A stretch of 25,326 nt of DNA from Campylobacteraceae bacterium (GTDB lineage Bacteria; Campylobacterota; Campylobacteria; Campylobacterales; UBA6016): positions 1 through 25,326 of the forward strand of contig JAEMQC010000093.1 in assembly GCA_022758985.1 (NCBI GenBank). The letters run 5' to 3'. The notes under the pieces were generated by a model. It saw nothing but the letters and a program-made list of their open reading frames with translations, had not been told where the DNA came from and made no database searches. The position numbers and the translations under genes are program-made. Below, in pieces: positions 7,034 through 13,553 of this stretch. How positions within the stretch are numbered: the stretch's first letter is position 1; each line of letters begins with the position of its first letter.

Positions 7034-7441
7034 ATGGTATATTTTCCAAAGAGACTATTTGTGTTTTGTGTGTCGGCGATTTGTATCGAGAGCGCTTTGT
7101 GCGACGACGATTTTTTTGAAAAGAGCGAGTGCAGGAAATCGACGTTTGAAAAGAAACTATATTACGGGCTTGAAAAAACGGAGGGTATAAATCCTTCCCA
7201 AAAAGAGTACATAAACCAAGCCTTAAAAGAGTTTCAGTCGCAAAAAGAGAGAAAAGCCGTCCAAAATGTAAAGAAGTTCCAGAGTGACGATATAGACAAA
7301 AGCTACATAAGGTCTTTGGTGAGTGACGTAAACGACGTCGGCGTAAATGCGAAAGCTTCTTTGCTAGGTAGTATACACAAGGTTTTGACGCCTAAGCAAA
7401 GAGAGCAGTTTATAAAAAAATTCCAAGGAATGATGGATTGA
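7034..7441 (+). CDS. Periplasmic CpxP/Spy-like protein upstream of a two-component system
   Basis: A 135-residue exported protein from the ATG at 7034, which has TTGGAG seven bases upstream; a TTG start at 7016 is possible but less likely. Residues 1-22 form a signal peptide (M-VYFPKR then a hydrophobic core). The mature part is helical and highly charged, and ends with LTPKQREQFIKKFQGMMD, the LTxxQR-type segment of CpxP/Spy/heavy-metal-resistance proteins. In such systems the periplasmic protein damps the sensor kinase or chaperones damaged envelope proteins. Its stop overlaps the response-regulator start by four bases, supporting a role with that system. Family assignment rests on the C-terminal motif and context and is moderate. 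Confidence 0.68.
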   Translation: MVYFPKRLFVFCVSAICIESALCDDDFFEKSECRKSTFEKKLYYGLEKTEGINPSQKEYINQALKEFQSQKERKAVQNVKKFQSDDIDKSYIRSLVSDVNDVGVNAKASLLGSIHKVLTPKQREQFIKKFQGMMD

Positions 7442-8106
7442 GCAAGATACTTTTAATCGAAGATGATAAAGAGATAGGGGAGCTTCTAAGCGAGCACCTA
7501 AGCGGTTACGGTATGAGCGTAGTGTGTGCGGCAAAACCGTCAGATGCGTTCGAGGCTCTAAAAAACGATAACTTTGATCTCGTGGTGCTCGATTTGATGC
7601 TGCCGGAGATGAACGGTTTTGAAGTATGTAAAAAGATAAAGTCGGAGTACGGATTGCCGATAATTATCTCATCCGCCAGGGGCAATACTAGCGATAAGGT
7701 GCTCGGTCTTGATTTGGGCGCTGACGACTATTTGACAAAAGGATACGAGCCGATCGAGCTTGTAAAAAGAATAGAAGCCGTACTTAGAAGGTATAAACGA
7801 GAAGAAAAAGAGAGTGAGGCCGAATTTACGGTGGATGAGCGCGCCATGACTATCAAATTTAGAGGCGAACCTCTGGCGCTTACGAATTCGGAATATGAAC
7901 TAATGAGACTGTTTTTAAACAGCAAAGGCAAGGCTTTAAATAGAGATGATATAGCCAATGCGATAGAGTTTTTAAACTGGGATTCGACGAGCAGAAACGT
8001 GGACGTGCTTGTGAGCAAACTTAGAAACAAGCTTGGAGATGATCCGAAAAATCCAAAATATATCAAGTCGGTATGGGGCATCGGCTATAAATTCATAGGC
8101 CAATGA
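7438..8106 (+). CDS. OmpR/PhoB-family response regulator
   Basis: A 222-residue transcriptional regulator with an N-terminal receiver (1-120) and a C-terminal winged helix (about 130-222, ending in NPKYIKSVWGIGYKFIG). Receiver residues are Asp9/Asp10, the phosphoacceptor Asp52 in VVLDLMLPEMNG, Ser79 in the SSARG switch segment and Lys101. The segment around the lysine reads YLTKGYEP where nearly all relatives have K-P-F, so the conserved cis-proline is a glycine. Start is TTG at 7438, overlapping the upstream stop (TTGA) with AAGGA about eight bases upstream. The histidine kinase follows with an ATGA overlap, so the two form a cognate pair. Confidence 0.92.
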   Translation: MSKILLIEDDKEIGELLSEHLSGYGMSVVCAAKPSDAFEALKNDNFDLVVLDLMLPEMNGFEVCKKIKSEYGLPIIISSARGNTSDKVLGLDLGADDYLTKGYEPIELVKRIEAVLRRYKREEKESEAEFTVDERAMTIKFRGEPLALTNSEYELMRLFLNSKGKALNRDDIANAIEFLNWDSTSRNVDVLVSKLRNKLGDDPKNPKYIKSVWGIGYKFIGQ

Positions 8107-9365
8107 GCCAAAACTCGCTTTTTGTCAAAGTAACGCTACTCTTTTTGACGGCGATATTTTTTCTATCTTTCATAGCTTACGACGTAATAAAACAAAATGC
8201 ACTCAGGCTGGAGACGCTGACGACGAAGCGTTACATCCAGCTTGCCTCCTCAATCAAAAAAAATATTATCGAAGACGACGTGGAGGAGCTCGAAAAAGAG
8301 CTCGGTACGAACTCTTTGGAGCTTATCTGTTTTTCCGACGCATGCGACGTAAATCTGACGGCCATGAAGCTAGTAGGCGCCGTAACTAGAAACTTTGATA
8401 CCATAGAGATATATAAAGACGAAGAGGGACACTCCTTTATACGCATTAGCGTTTTGGGACGTCAACTTGTCATCAAGGACAATCTATTAAGGCAAGGCTT
8501 TTTCGAGCGGCACGGCGTACTGCTTCTTTTTACGGGTGCAATTATCTCGAATGTACTTTTGTATCTAGTGGTTATGAATCTCTTTTCTCCTATTAGGCGG
8601 CTTAAGGCTAGAATGGAGGATTTTGCCGCCGGGGATCTGTCGGTTAGAGCCAAGATAAGCTCGGAGGGGGAGATAGGCGAGCTTGCCGCAGAGTTTAACG
8701 CCGTTGCCGATAAGATGGAAGCGCTCTTAAAGGAAAAAGAGGAGCTGCTTGCAGACAAAGAGGAGCTACTGGCAAACATAAGCCACGAACTTCGAACTCC
8801 TATCATGAAAATCAAGCTTGCTCTTGGGTTTATAGATGCGTCTAAGTACAAAGAGAGTATCCAAAAGGCTGTGGAGTCGATGGATAGCCTAACAACGATG
8901 CTTCTCGAAAACGAGGAGCTCTCTTTTGGTACGCTCAAAATAGAGCGCATCAATACGAATGAGCTTTATATGAAGACGGTAGCGGCAATGGCCGACAACG
9001 CTGAGTGTAAAAATATAAGCGAGCAGATTTTCGACGTCGATGTGGATGTAAGGTATTTTACGATGGCGCTAAAAAACCTGCTCGAAAACGCCATAAAATA
9101 TTCGGATGACAAAACGGCCATATTTGAAGCTAAAGATGGAGTGATTTCTGTACTAAGCAAAGGAGATAAGCTGGAGAAGGATATATCGTATTACGTCGGT
9201 GCGTTTACAAAGGGCGACAAGGCGAGACTTTCTGGCGGATACGGGCTTGGACTCTCAATAGTCTCCAAAATACTAAGAAAACACGGCCTTGAACTTGACT
9301 ATTCCTATGACGATGCGCAAGGCTTAAACCGCTTTTTTATAGACTTTAACAAAAAGAACGCTTAA
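8103..9365 (+). CDS. Sensor histidine kinase (ArsS-like)
   Basis: A 420-residue inner-membrane kinase. Transmembrane helices are about 8-28 and 139-161, enclosing a roughly 110-residue periplasmic sensor domain with Cys76 and Cys81. A HAMP domain (about 160-212) leads through a coiled coil to the phosphoacceptor His228 in NISHELRTP. The ATPase has its N box (ALKNLLENAIKYSDD, about 322-336) and a G2 box (GGYGLGLSIV, about 378-387). The usual D-x-G-x-G of the G1 box is absent; the equivalent region reads VISVLSKGDKLEKD, as I recall for ArsS-like kinases of this phylum. Two near-identical heptads, KEELLAD and KEELLAN, precede the phosphoacceptor helix. The stimulus is unknown, but the CpxP-like partner suggests envelope stress or metal. 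Confidence 0.9.
   Translation: MSQNSLFVKVTLLFLTAIFFLSFIAYDVIKQNALRLETLTTKRYIQLASSIKKNIIEDDVEELEKELGTNSLELICFSDACDVNLTAMKLVGAVTRNFDTIEIYKDEEGHSFIRISVLGRQLVIKDNLLRQGFFERHGVLLLFTGAIISNVLLYLVVMNLFSPIRRLKARMEDFAAGDLSVRAKISSEGEIGELAAEFNAVADKMEALLKEKEELLADKEELLANISHELRTPIMKIKLALGFIDASKYKESIQKAVESMDSLTTMLLENEELSFGTLKIERINTNELYMKTVAAMADNAECKNISEQIFDVDVDVRYFTMALKNLLENAIKYSDDKTAIFEAKDGVISVLSKGDKLEKDISYYVGAFTKGDKARLSGGYGLGLSIVSKILRKHGLELDYSYDDAQGLNRFFIDFNKKNA
8736..8777 (+). repeat. 21-bp tandem duplication inside the kinase gene
   Basis: Positions 8736-8756 and 8757-8777 are tandem copies differing at three bases. They encode KEELLAD-KEELLAN, so the duplication adds exactly one coiled-coil heptad between HAMP and the phosphoacceptor helix without changing register. 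Confidence 0.75.
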
Positions 9366-9472
9366 TGTATACGGTTGCGATAGAGCTTGGAACCCTTGTT
9401 TTTATAGGGGTTTGCCTGTATTTGTTCGTTAGGGTCGTAGAGCTTCGCAAAAAAAAGGAGAACAGTGAGTAA
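9365..9472 (+). CDS. 35-residue single-span membrane microprotein
   Basis: A short frame that fills the gap between the kinase and rdgB. It starts with an ATG at 9365 that shares its A with the kinase stop (TAATG) and ends with TAA at 9470-9472. The product has a hydrophobic helix at residues 4-24 (VAIELGTLVFIGVCLYLFVRV) and a basic tail (ELRKKKENSE), so it should sit in the inner membrane with its C-terminus in the cytoplasm. rdgB begins inside its last codons, with an eight-base overlap. Precise coupling at both ends supports real translation. I do not recognise a family. It could modulate the kinase, or serve only to couple translation of rdgB. Confidence 0.7.
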   Translation: MYTVAIELGTLVFIGVCLYLFVRVVELRKKKENSE

Positions 9473-10061
9473 AAAAATAGTGCTTGCGACTTCAAACAAA
9501 GGCAAAGTCGTAGAGATAAAAAATATGATGGACGGCTTTTTGGTGCTCAACTATACCGACATCATAGCGCCGTTTCATATAGAAGAGGATGGCTCTACCT
9601 TCAAAGACAATGCAATCATCAAAGCAAAAGCTGTATTTGAGGCGCTTGGCGACGACGAGGCGATAGTGCTCTCGGATGATAGCGGTATCTGCGTCGATGT
9701 CCTGGGCGGAGCGCCGGGGATATACAGCGCCAGATACGCTGGAGTCGGCGCAAACGACAAAGAGAATTTGCAAAAACTGGTCGAATCTATCAAGGCGGCC
9801 GGCTTCGAGAGCTCTCCGGCACACTATACCGCCGCGATAGCGATAGCGACTAAAGACGGCATATCGACGGTTCACGGCCATATGTACGGCACGGCTATCA
9901 CGACGCCAAGGGGCGATAGGGGGTTCGGTTACGATCCGATGTTTATTCCTGAAGGCTTCGAGAACACTCTCGGCGAACTAGACGATGAGGTCAAAAACAA
10001 GATTTCGCATAGAGGCAGAGCTTTGGAGCTTGCTAAGGTGATTATTAATACTCTGTATTGA
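9465..10061 (+). CDS. rdgB: Non-canonical purine NTP pyrophosphatase (RdgB/HAM1)
   Basis: A 198-residue house-cleaning enzyme that hydrolyses ITP, dITP and XTP to the monophosphates and pyrophosphate, keeping deaminated purines out of nucleic acids. Family signatures are LATSNKGKVVEIKNMM at the N-terminus, SDDSGICVDVLGGAPG near 68, YSARYAG near 84, FGYDPMFIPEG near 150 and KNKISHRGRAL near 177. Length matches the family. Start is GTG at 9465, with AAGGAG at 9455-9460, inside the end of the microprotein gene. It is the last gene of the run that begins at 7034, though its function is unrelated to the two-component system. Confidence 0.95.
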   Translation: MSKKIVLATSNKGKVVEIKNMMDGFLVLNYTDIIAPFHIEEDGSTFKDNAIIKAKAVFEALGDDEAIVLSDDSGICVDVLGGAPGIYSARYAGVGANDKENLQKLVESIKAAGFESSPAHYTAAIAIATKDGISTVHGHMYGTAITTPRGDRGFGYDPMFIPEGFENTLGELDDEVKNKISHRGRALELAKVIINTLY

Positions 10062-10087
10062 CACGGCATCTACAAAAAAGATAAAAT
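10058..10087 (+). promoter_or_regulatory. Promoter with consensus -35 for the small TA-like gene
   Basis: TTGACA at 10058-10063 (its TTGA contains the rdgB stop) and TAAAAT at 10082-10087 are separated by 18 bases. A clear ribosome site, TTGGAG, follows before the ATG at 10111. A full -35 is unusual for this phylum. Confidence 0.5.
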
Positions 10088-10110
10088 AACACTCAAATTG
10101 GAGATGGTAG

Positions 10111-10452
10111 ATGAATAAAATCATTCGTTGGGATGAAGAAAAAAATCAACTATTGCAACTCCAAAGAGGCGTTAGCTTTGAAGAAATATTAGACAAAATC
10201 GAAAACAAAGAGCCAATTGACAGGTTGGTGCATCCAAATAAACCGCTCGCAAACGACGAAAAAACCGCCTATCAAAACTACGCCAAATACACGAAGTCCT
10301 TACAAGAAAAACGACAAATAACTATACGCTTTTCAGTCAGCGACCTTGCCGCCATCAAAGCAAAATCAAAAGAGCTAGGCATAGGCTACCAAAATCTTAT
10401 CCAAACACTTGTGCATAGTTATGCTACAGGCAAGATAAAGCTTGAGATGTAG
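10111..10452 (+). CDS. Apparent toxin-antitoxin fusion relic (BrnT-like N-terminus, CopG/BrnA-like C-terminus)
   Basis: A 113-residue protein with two unlike halves. Residues 1-45 (IIRWDEEKNQLLQLQRGVSFEEIL, shown here only by its key W-D-E-K-N and R-G-V-S-F-E-E residues, then a region ending in HPNKP) resemble the start of BrnT-like toxins. Such toxins normally run to about 90 residues; the rest of the RNase-type fold is missing. Residues 50-113 resemble the end of the partner antitoxin: a lysine-rich linker, then QITIRFSVSDLAAIKAKSKE and a helix LGIGYQNLIQTLVHSYATGK, the ribbon-helix-helix DNA-binding part. The simplest reading is an in-frame deletion that removed the toxin's end and the antitoxin's start. 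The product may still bind DNA and repress its own promoter. The frame is intact and preceded by a good ribosome site. Family names are from motif memory. Confidence 0.6.
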   Translation: MNKIIRWDEEKNQLLQLQRGVSFEEILDKIENKEPIDRLVHPNKPLANDEKTAYQNYAKYTKSLQEKRQITIRFSVSDLAAIKAKSKELGIGYQNLIQTLVHSYATGKIKLEM

Positions 10453-10457
10453 AATTG

Positions 10458-10949
10458 ATGAACCTCCTAATAATCTCAACGGGCGGCACGATAAATAAGC
10501 TCTATAATGAACTAAACGGGGAGCTTGAAATAGGCGAAAGCGTCGCCAAAAATATATACTCTTTGGCTAGGGGAAATCTGAGCACAAAAGAAGTGTCTAT
10601 CATCAACAAAGACTCTCTTGATATGACGGATGAGGACAGGGCGTTACTTGCGGATACGGTGAAAAACGCAAAAGAAGAAAACATCATAATCTTGCACGGC
10701 ACGGATACGATGGACAAATCCGCAGAAATTTTGGCAAAAACCGTGGCTGATAAAAAAATCGTATTTGTCGGCGCTATGAAGCCTTACTCTATCGAAAAAG
10801 ACGAAGCGATTTTTAACTTCGCTTCGGCCGTTGGATTTTTGAGAGCAAATCCTCCAGACGGCATATACATCTCTATGCACTCGCTTGTTTTGCCACATGA
10901 CGAAATATACAAAGATAGAGACGCCGGCATCTTTAAGCCACTTAAATAA
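10458..10949 (+). CDS. One-domain asparaginase-like protein
   Basis: A 163-residue protein matching only the N-terminal catalytic domain of type I/II L-asparaginases, which are normally about 330 residues. Both catalytic threonine motifs are present: STGGTINK (Thr11) and HGTDTMD (Thr82, Asp83). GAMKPYS near 105 matches the family's GAMRP segment. The frame stops at residue 163 in open, unbroken sequence before a new promoter, and there is no trace of a C-terminal domain downstream, so this is a stable short form rather than a fresh truncation. Whether it hydrolyses asparagine is unknown, since the second domain normally completes the active site and dimer. The ATG at 10458 is preferred to the TTG at 10455. 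It follows the TA-like gene after five bases and may be co-transcribed. Confidence 0.82.
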   Translation: MNLLIISTGGTINKLYNELNGELEIGESVAKNIYSLARGNLSTKEVSIINKDSLDMTDEDRALLADTVKNAKEENIIILHGTDTMDKSAEILAKTVADKKIVFVGAMKPYSIEKDEAIFNFASAVGFLRANPPDGIYISMHSLVLPHDEIYKDRDAGIFKPLK

Positions 10950-10984
10950 TACTTAATTTAAACAATTTTTAAGTTTAACTACAC

Positions 10985-10990
10985 TACAAT
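10985..10990 (+). promoter_or_regulatory. -10 element for rplM-rpsI
   Basis: TACAAT at 10985-10990 follows an A/T-rich stretch with periodic T-runs, the usual promoter form in this phylum. The ribosome site AAAAAAGGA lies just before the ATG at 11020. Confidence 0.5.
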
Positions 10991-11019
10991 TCCGGCTCAC
11001 TTATAAAAAAGGACGCTTT

Positions 11020-11445
11020 ATGAAAACCACTAAAATGGTAAATTCTAGCGAAGTCAAAAGAGATTGGATACTGATAGACGCTTCTGCAAAACCTTTCGGT
11101 AGAGTAGTAACTGAAATAGCTACTATCCTTAGAGGTAAACACAAGCCGTCATTTACTCCAAATGTCGATTGCGGCGACTATGTAGTCGTTATAAACGCTA
11201 AAGATGTTATCTTTACAGGTACAAACAAAAAAGAACAAAAAGTTTATCATAGACATACAGGATATTTCGGTGGCGTAAAAAGCGAGAAACTTGCCGAACT
11301 AATCGAAAAAAATCCTGAAAAACTATTTAAACTTGCAACAAGAGGCATGCTTCCAAAAACTACCCTAGGTAGAGCAATGCTAAAAAAACTAAAAGTGTAC
11401 GAGGGCAGCGAGCATCCTCATACAGCACAACTAAAGGCTAACTAA
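11020..11445 (+). CDS. rplM: 50S ribosomal protein L13
   Basis: A 141-residue protein of the large ribosomal subunit, one of the early assembly proteins that bind 23S rRNA. Recognisable segments are WILIDASAKPFGRVVTEIA near residue 16, LRGKHKPSFTPNVDCGDYVVVINA near 37 (key residues G-K-H, D-C-G-D-Y), KVYHRHTGYFGG near 78 and RGMLPKTTLGRAMLKKLKVYEG near 108. Length is normal. Its TAA stop shares a base with the ATG of rpsI (TAATG), the standard L13-S9 operon arrangement in bacteria. Confidence 0.98.
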   Translation: MKTTKMVNSSEVKRDWILIDASAKPFGRVVTEIATILRGKHKPSFTPNVDCGDYVVVINAKDVIFTGTNKKEQKVYHRHTGYFGGVKSEKLAELIEKNPEKLFKLATRGMLPKTTLGRAMLKKLKVYEGSEHPHTAQLKAN

Positions 11446-11840
11446 TGGCGAAAAAAATTATTTACGCTACAGGCAAAAGAAAAACTGCTGTTGCTAGAGT
11501 ATGGCTTACTCCAGGAACAGGCAAAATCGAAGTAAACGGCAAAGATCTTGACGGATGGCTAGGCGGTCTTGAAGTGCTTAAGATGAAAGTTACTCAACCG
11601 ATAGTTGCTACAAAACAAACTACAAGCGTTGACATCAAAGCTACGACAATCGGCGGTGGTATATCAGGTCAAGCGGAAGCTCTTAGACACGGTATATCAA
11701 AAGCTCTTTGCGTATTCGAGCCAAGCTTTAGAGAAACTATCAAACCTCTTGGTCTACTTACTCGTGACTCAAGAGTTGTTGAGAGAAAAAAATACGGAAA
11801 AAGAAAAGCGAGAAGAAGCCCGCAGTTCTCAAAAAGATAA
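11445..11840 (+). CDS. rpsI: 30S ribosomal protein S9
   Basis: A 131-residue protein of the small ribosomal subunit. It has the N-terminal ATGKRKTAVARVWL segment, the GGGISGQAEALRHGISKAL core near 65, and the basic C-terminal tail ending in RRSPQFSKR, which reaches the P-site tRNA in the ribosome. Length and ending are typical. It is translated from an ATG overlapping the rplM stop and is followed by a terminator, closing the two-gene operon. Confidence 0.98.
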   Translation: MAKKIIYATGKRKTAVARVWLTPGTGKIEVNGKDLDGWLGGLEVLKMKVTQPIVATKQTTSVDIKATTIGGGISGQAEALRHGISKALCVFEPSFRETIKPLGLLTRDSRVVERKKYGKRKARRSPQFSKR

Positions 11841-11867
11841 TCTTTTATCTATTTTCCCTCTTTTCCT

Positions 11868-11895
11868 ATCGGGGCTTCGGTCCCGATTTTTATTT
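11868..11895 (+). terminator. Rho-independent terminator after rpsI
   Basis: ATCGGG (11868-11873) pairs with CCCGAT (11882-11887) around a loop containing CTTCGG, followed by a T-rich run (TTTTATTT). It closes the ribosomal operon 28 bases after the rpsI stop. Confidence 0.85.
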
Positions 11896-11904
11896 AGTTT
11901 TATC

Positions 11905-11910
11905 TACAAT
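11905..11910 (+). promoter_or_regulatory. Possible -10 element for the peptide-binding protein gene
   Basis: TACAAT lies 29 bases before the ATG at 11940, just downstream of the rpsI terminator. No clear ribosome site is seen between it and the ATG. Confidence 0.35.
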
Positions 11911-11939
11911 CTACAAAAACTAAGTCAAAGTTATAGCTT

Positions 11940-13445
11940 ATGAAAAAGATATTTTTTCTAGTAAGTCTCGCTTGTTCAATGTTTGCCTCAACTCTTTATA
12001 TGTCCTATTCTTCAAATGTGGGGCGACTAAATCCTCTGCTTGCCACAGATAGCACATCTTCCGAGATTTCGGGCTGGGTGTTTGACTCGCTTTTTAAATA
12101 CGACAAAAACGGGCAATTAACTACCCAAATAGCAAAAAATTATAGATTTATTGACCAGACTACGTTAGAGATAGTGTTGCGTGACGATGTATATTGGTCT
12201 GATGGCGTCAAGATAACGTCCAAAGACGTCGTCTTTACATACGAGTTTGCCAAAAATCCGAAGGTGTTTACGCCTTATGTCGAAAACTTTCGCAAAGTAG
12301 AGAGCGTAAAAGCAAAAAACGAGCAAACGGTAATAGTAAAATATAAAGAGCCGTATTTTAAGGCGCTTGAGACATGGCTGATGCCGCTTATTCCGGAGCA
12401 CATATTAAAAGACGAAAAAGAGCCTATGACCTCGAAGTTTAACTTCGCCCCTCTTGGCAGTGGACCGTACATCCTAAAAAAGCTAGAGCAGGGCTCAGAT
12501 ATAGAGTTTGTCGCCAACAAACGATATTTTGACGGTGAGCCCAAAATACAAAATATAAAATATAAATTCTTGCCTGACTCTTCAAGCGCATTTATGATGC
12601 TAAAGACCGGCGCTCTAGACATCGGAAGCCTAACGCCGATGCAGCTCAAACTCCAAAGCGACAAAGATTTTCTGGATAGATTTAGAATAGTAGAAAATCC
12701 AGGGATGAATTACACCTATCTAGGTTTCAATCTAAAGAGGGAGAAATTTAAAAATCCAAAAGTCAGAGAGGCCATCTCCAAAGCAATAGATAGAAAAGCG
12801 CTTATAGATTTGCTGTTTTTTGGGCATGCGAAAGTAGCTACGGGTCCTTTTTTGGAGGGCTCTTACGCATACAATCCGAAAGTCCAAATTCCAAAAAGAG
12901 ACGTTGCCGCCGCAAAGAGACTATTGAAAGAGGCCGGATACGGGCCGAATAATCCGCTAGCGTTTGAAATATCCACGAACTCAAACAATCCTATTAGGAT
13001 GCTTGCGGCACAGATAATCCAAAGGCAGCTGAAAGAGGCTGGAATAACCGCAAAAATAAGGGCGATGGAGTGGCAGGCATTTCTCAACACTGTAGTCGAT
13101 CCTAGAAACTTCGATACCGTGCTTATGGGATGGTCTATGCCGCTAAGCCCCGATGCGTATAGCATTTGGCATAGCTCTCAAATAGATAAAAAAGCCGGAT
13201 TTAACTTTATCGGATATAAAAATGTTAAGGTGGATGAGCTTATAGAGAAAGCCGAAAAGTCTGTCGACAGAAAAGTAATCGCCGAATATTATCAAGAGAT
13301 TTATCGTCTTATCGTAGAGGATAATCCGTATATATTTTTGTACGTGCCAAATTCTATTACCGCTGTTAGCAAAAAGATAAAAAACGTGGAGCCTTCGATC
13401 GTGGGAATTATGCATAATCAAATTAAGTGGGAGAAGATGGAGTAG
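11940..13445 (+). CDS. Peptide ABC transporter substrate-binding protein (SBP family 5)
   Basis: A 501-residue periplasmic solute-binding protein of the DppA/OppA type. A signal peptide (MKKIFFLVSLACSMFAS) precedes a mature domain with family segments: VGRLNPLLATDSTSSEI near 27, the VFDSLFKYDKNGQLT stretch, LRDDVYWSDGVKITSKDVVFTYE near 80 (key residues W-S-D-G, D-V-V-F), FAPLGSGPYILKK near 168 and FNLKREKFKNPKVREAISKAID near 263. It should capture oligopeptides, or possibly nickel chelates, for an ABC importer. No permease or ATPase gene follows; instead there are hairpins and a pseudogene, so it is an orphan here or works with a transporter encoded elsewhere. Specificity within the family cannot be read from sequence. 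Confidence 0.92.
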   Translation: MKKIFFLVSLACSMFASTLYMSYSSNVGRLNPLLATDSTSSEISGWVFDSLFKYDKNGQLTTQIAKNYRFIDQTTLEIVLRDDVYWSDGVKITSKDVVFTYEFAKNPKVFTPYVENFRKVESVKAKNEQTVIVKYKEPYFKALETWLMPLIPEHILKDEKEPMTSKFNFAPLGSGPYILKKLEQGSDIEFVANKRYFDGEPKIQNIKYKFLPDSSSAFMMLKTGALDIGSLTPMQLKLQSDKDFLDRFRIVENPGMNYTYLGFNLKREKFKNPKVREAISKAIDRKALIDLLFFGHAKVATGPFLEGSYAYNPKVQIPKRDVAAAKRLLKEAGYGPNNPLAFEISTNSNNPIRMLAAQIIQRQLKEAGITAKIRAMEWQAFLNTVVDPRNFDTVLMGWSMPLSPDAYSIWHSSQIDKKAGFNFIGYKNVKVDELIEKAEKSVDRKVIAEYYQEIYRLIVEDNPYIFLYVPNSITAVSKKIKNVEPSIVGIMHNQIKWEKME

Positions 13446-13454
13446 GTGAAGAGA

Positions 13455-13481
13455 CAAAAAAGTCTGCCACTTTATGTGGCA
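13455..13481 (-). terminator. Leftward hairpin terminator downstream of the OmpA pseudogene
   Basis: TGCCAC (13465-13470) pairs with GTGGCA (13476-13481) around TTTAT. On the minus strand the stem is followed by GAC and six Ts (13460-13455 region), a plausible terminator for the decayed leftward gene. On the plus strand it lies just past the stop of the peptide-binding protein gene. Confidence 0.5.
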
Positions 13482-13495
13482 AGCTTCAGGGGGTT

Positions 13496-13546
13496 GCAAG
13501 GGACATTCATGTCCCTGCCGCCAAATACGGGCTTTGCCCGCATTTG
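13496..13546. repeat. Two further strong hairpins in the intergenic region
   Basis: GGGACA (13500-13505) pairs with TGTCCC (13510-13515) around TTCA, extendable by A-T and by GC (13496-13497 with 13517-13518) past one bulge. Then CAAAT-A-CGGGC (13522-13532) pairs with GCCCG-C-ATTTG (13536-13546) around TTT with one mismatch. With the hairpin at 13465-13481 this makes three consecutive foldbacks within about 80 bases. They resemble remnants of a palindromic intergenic repeat rather than three separate terminators. Confidence 0.6.
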
Positions 13547-13553
13547 TGCGTAC

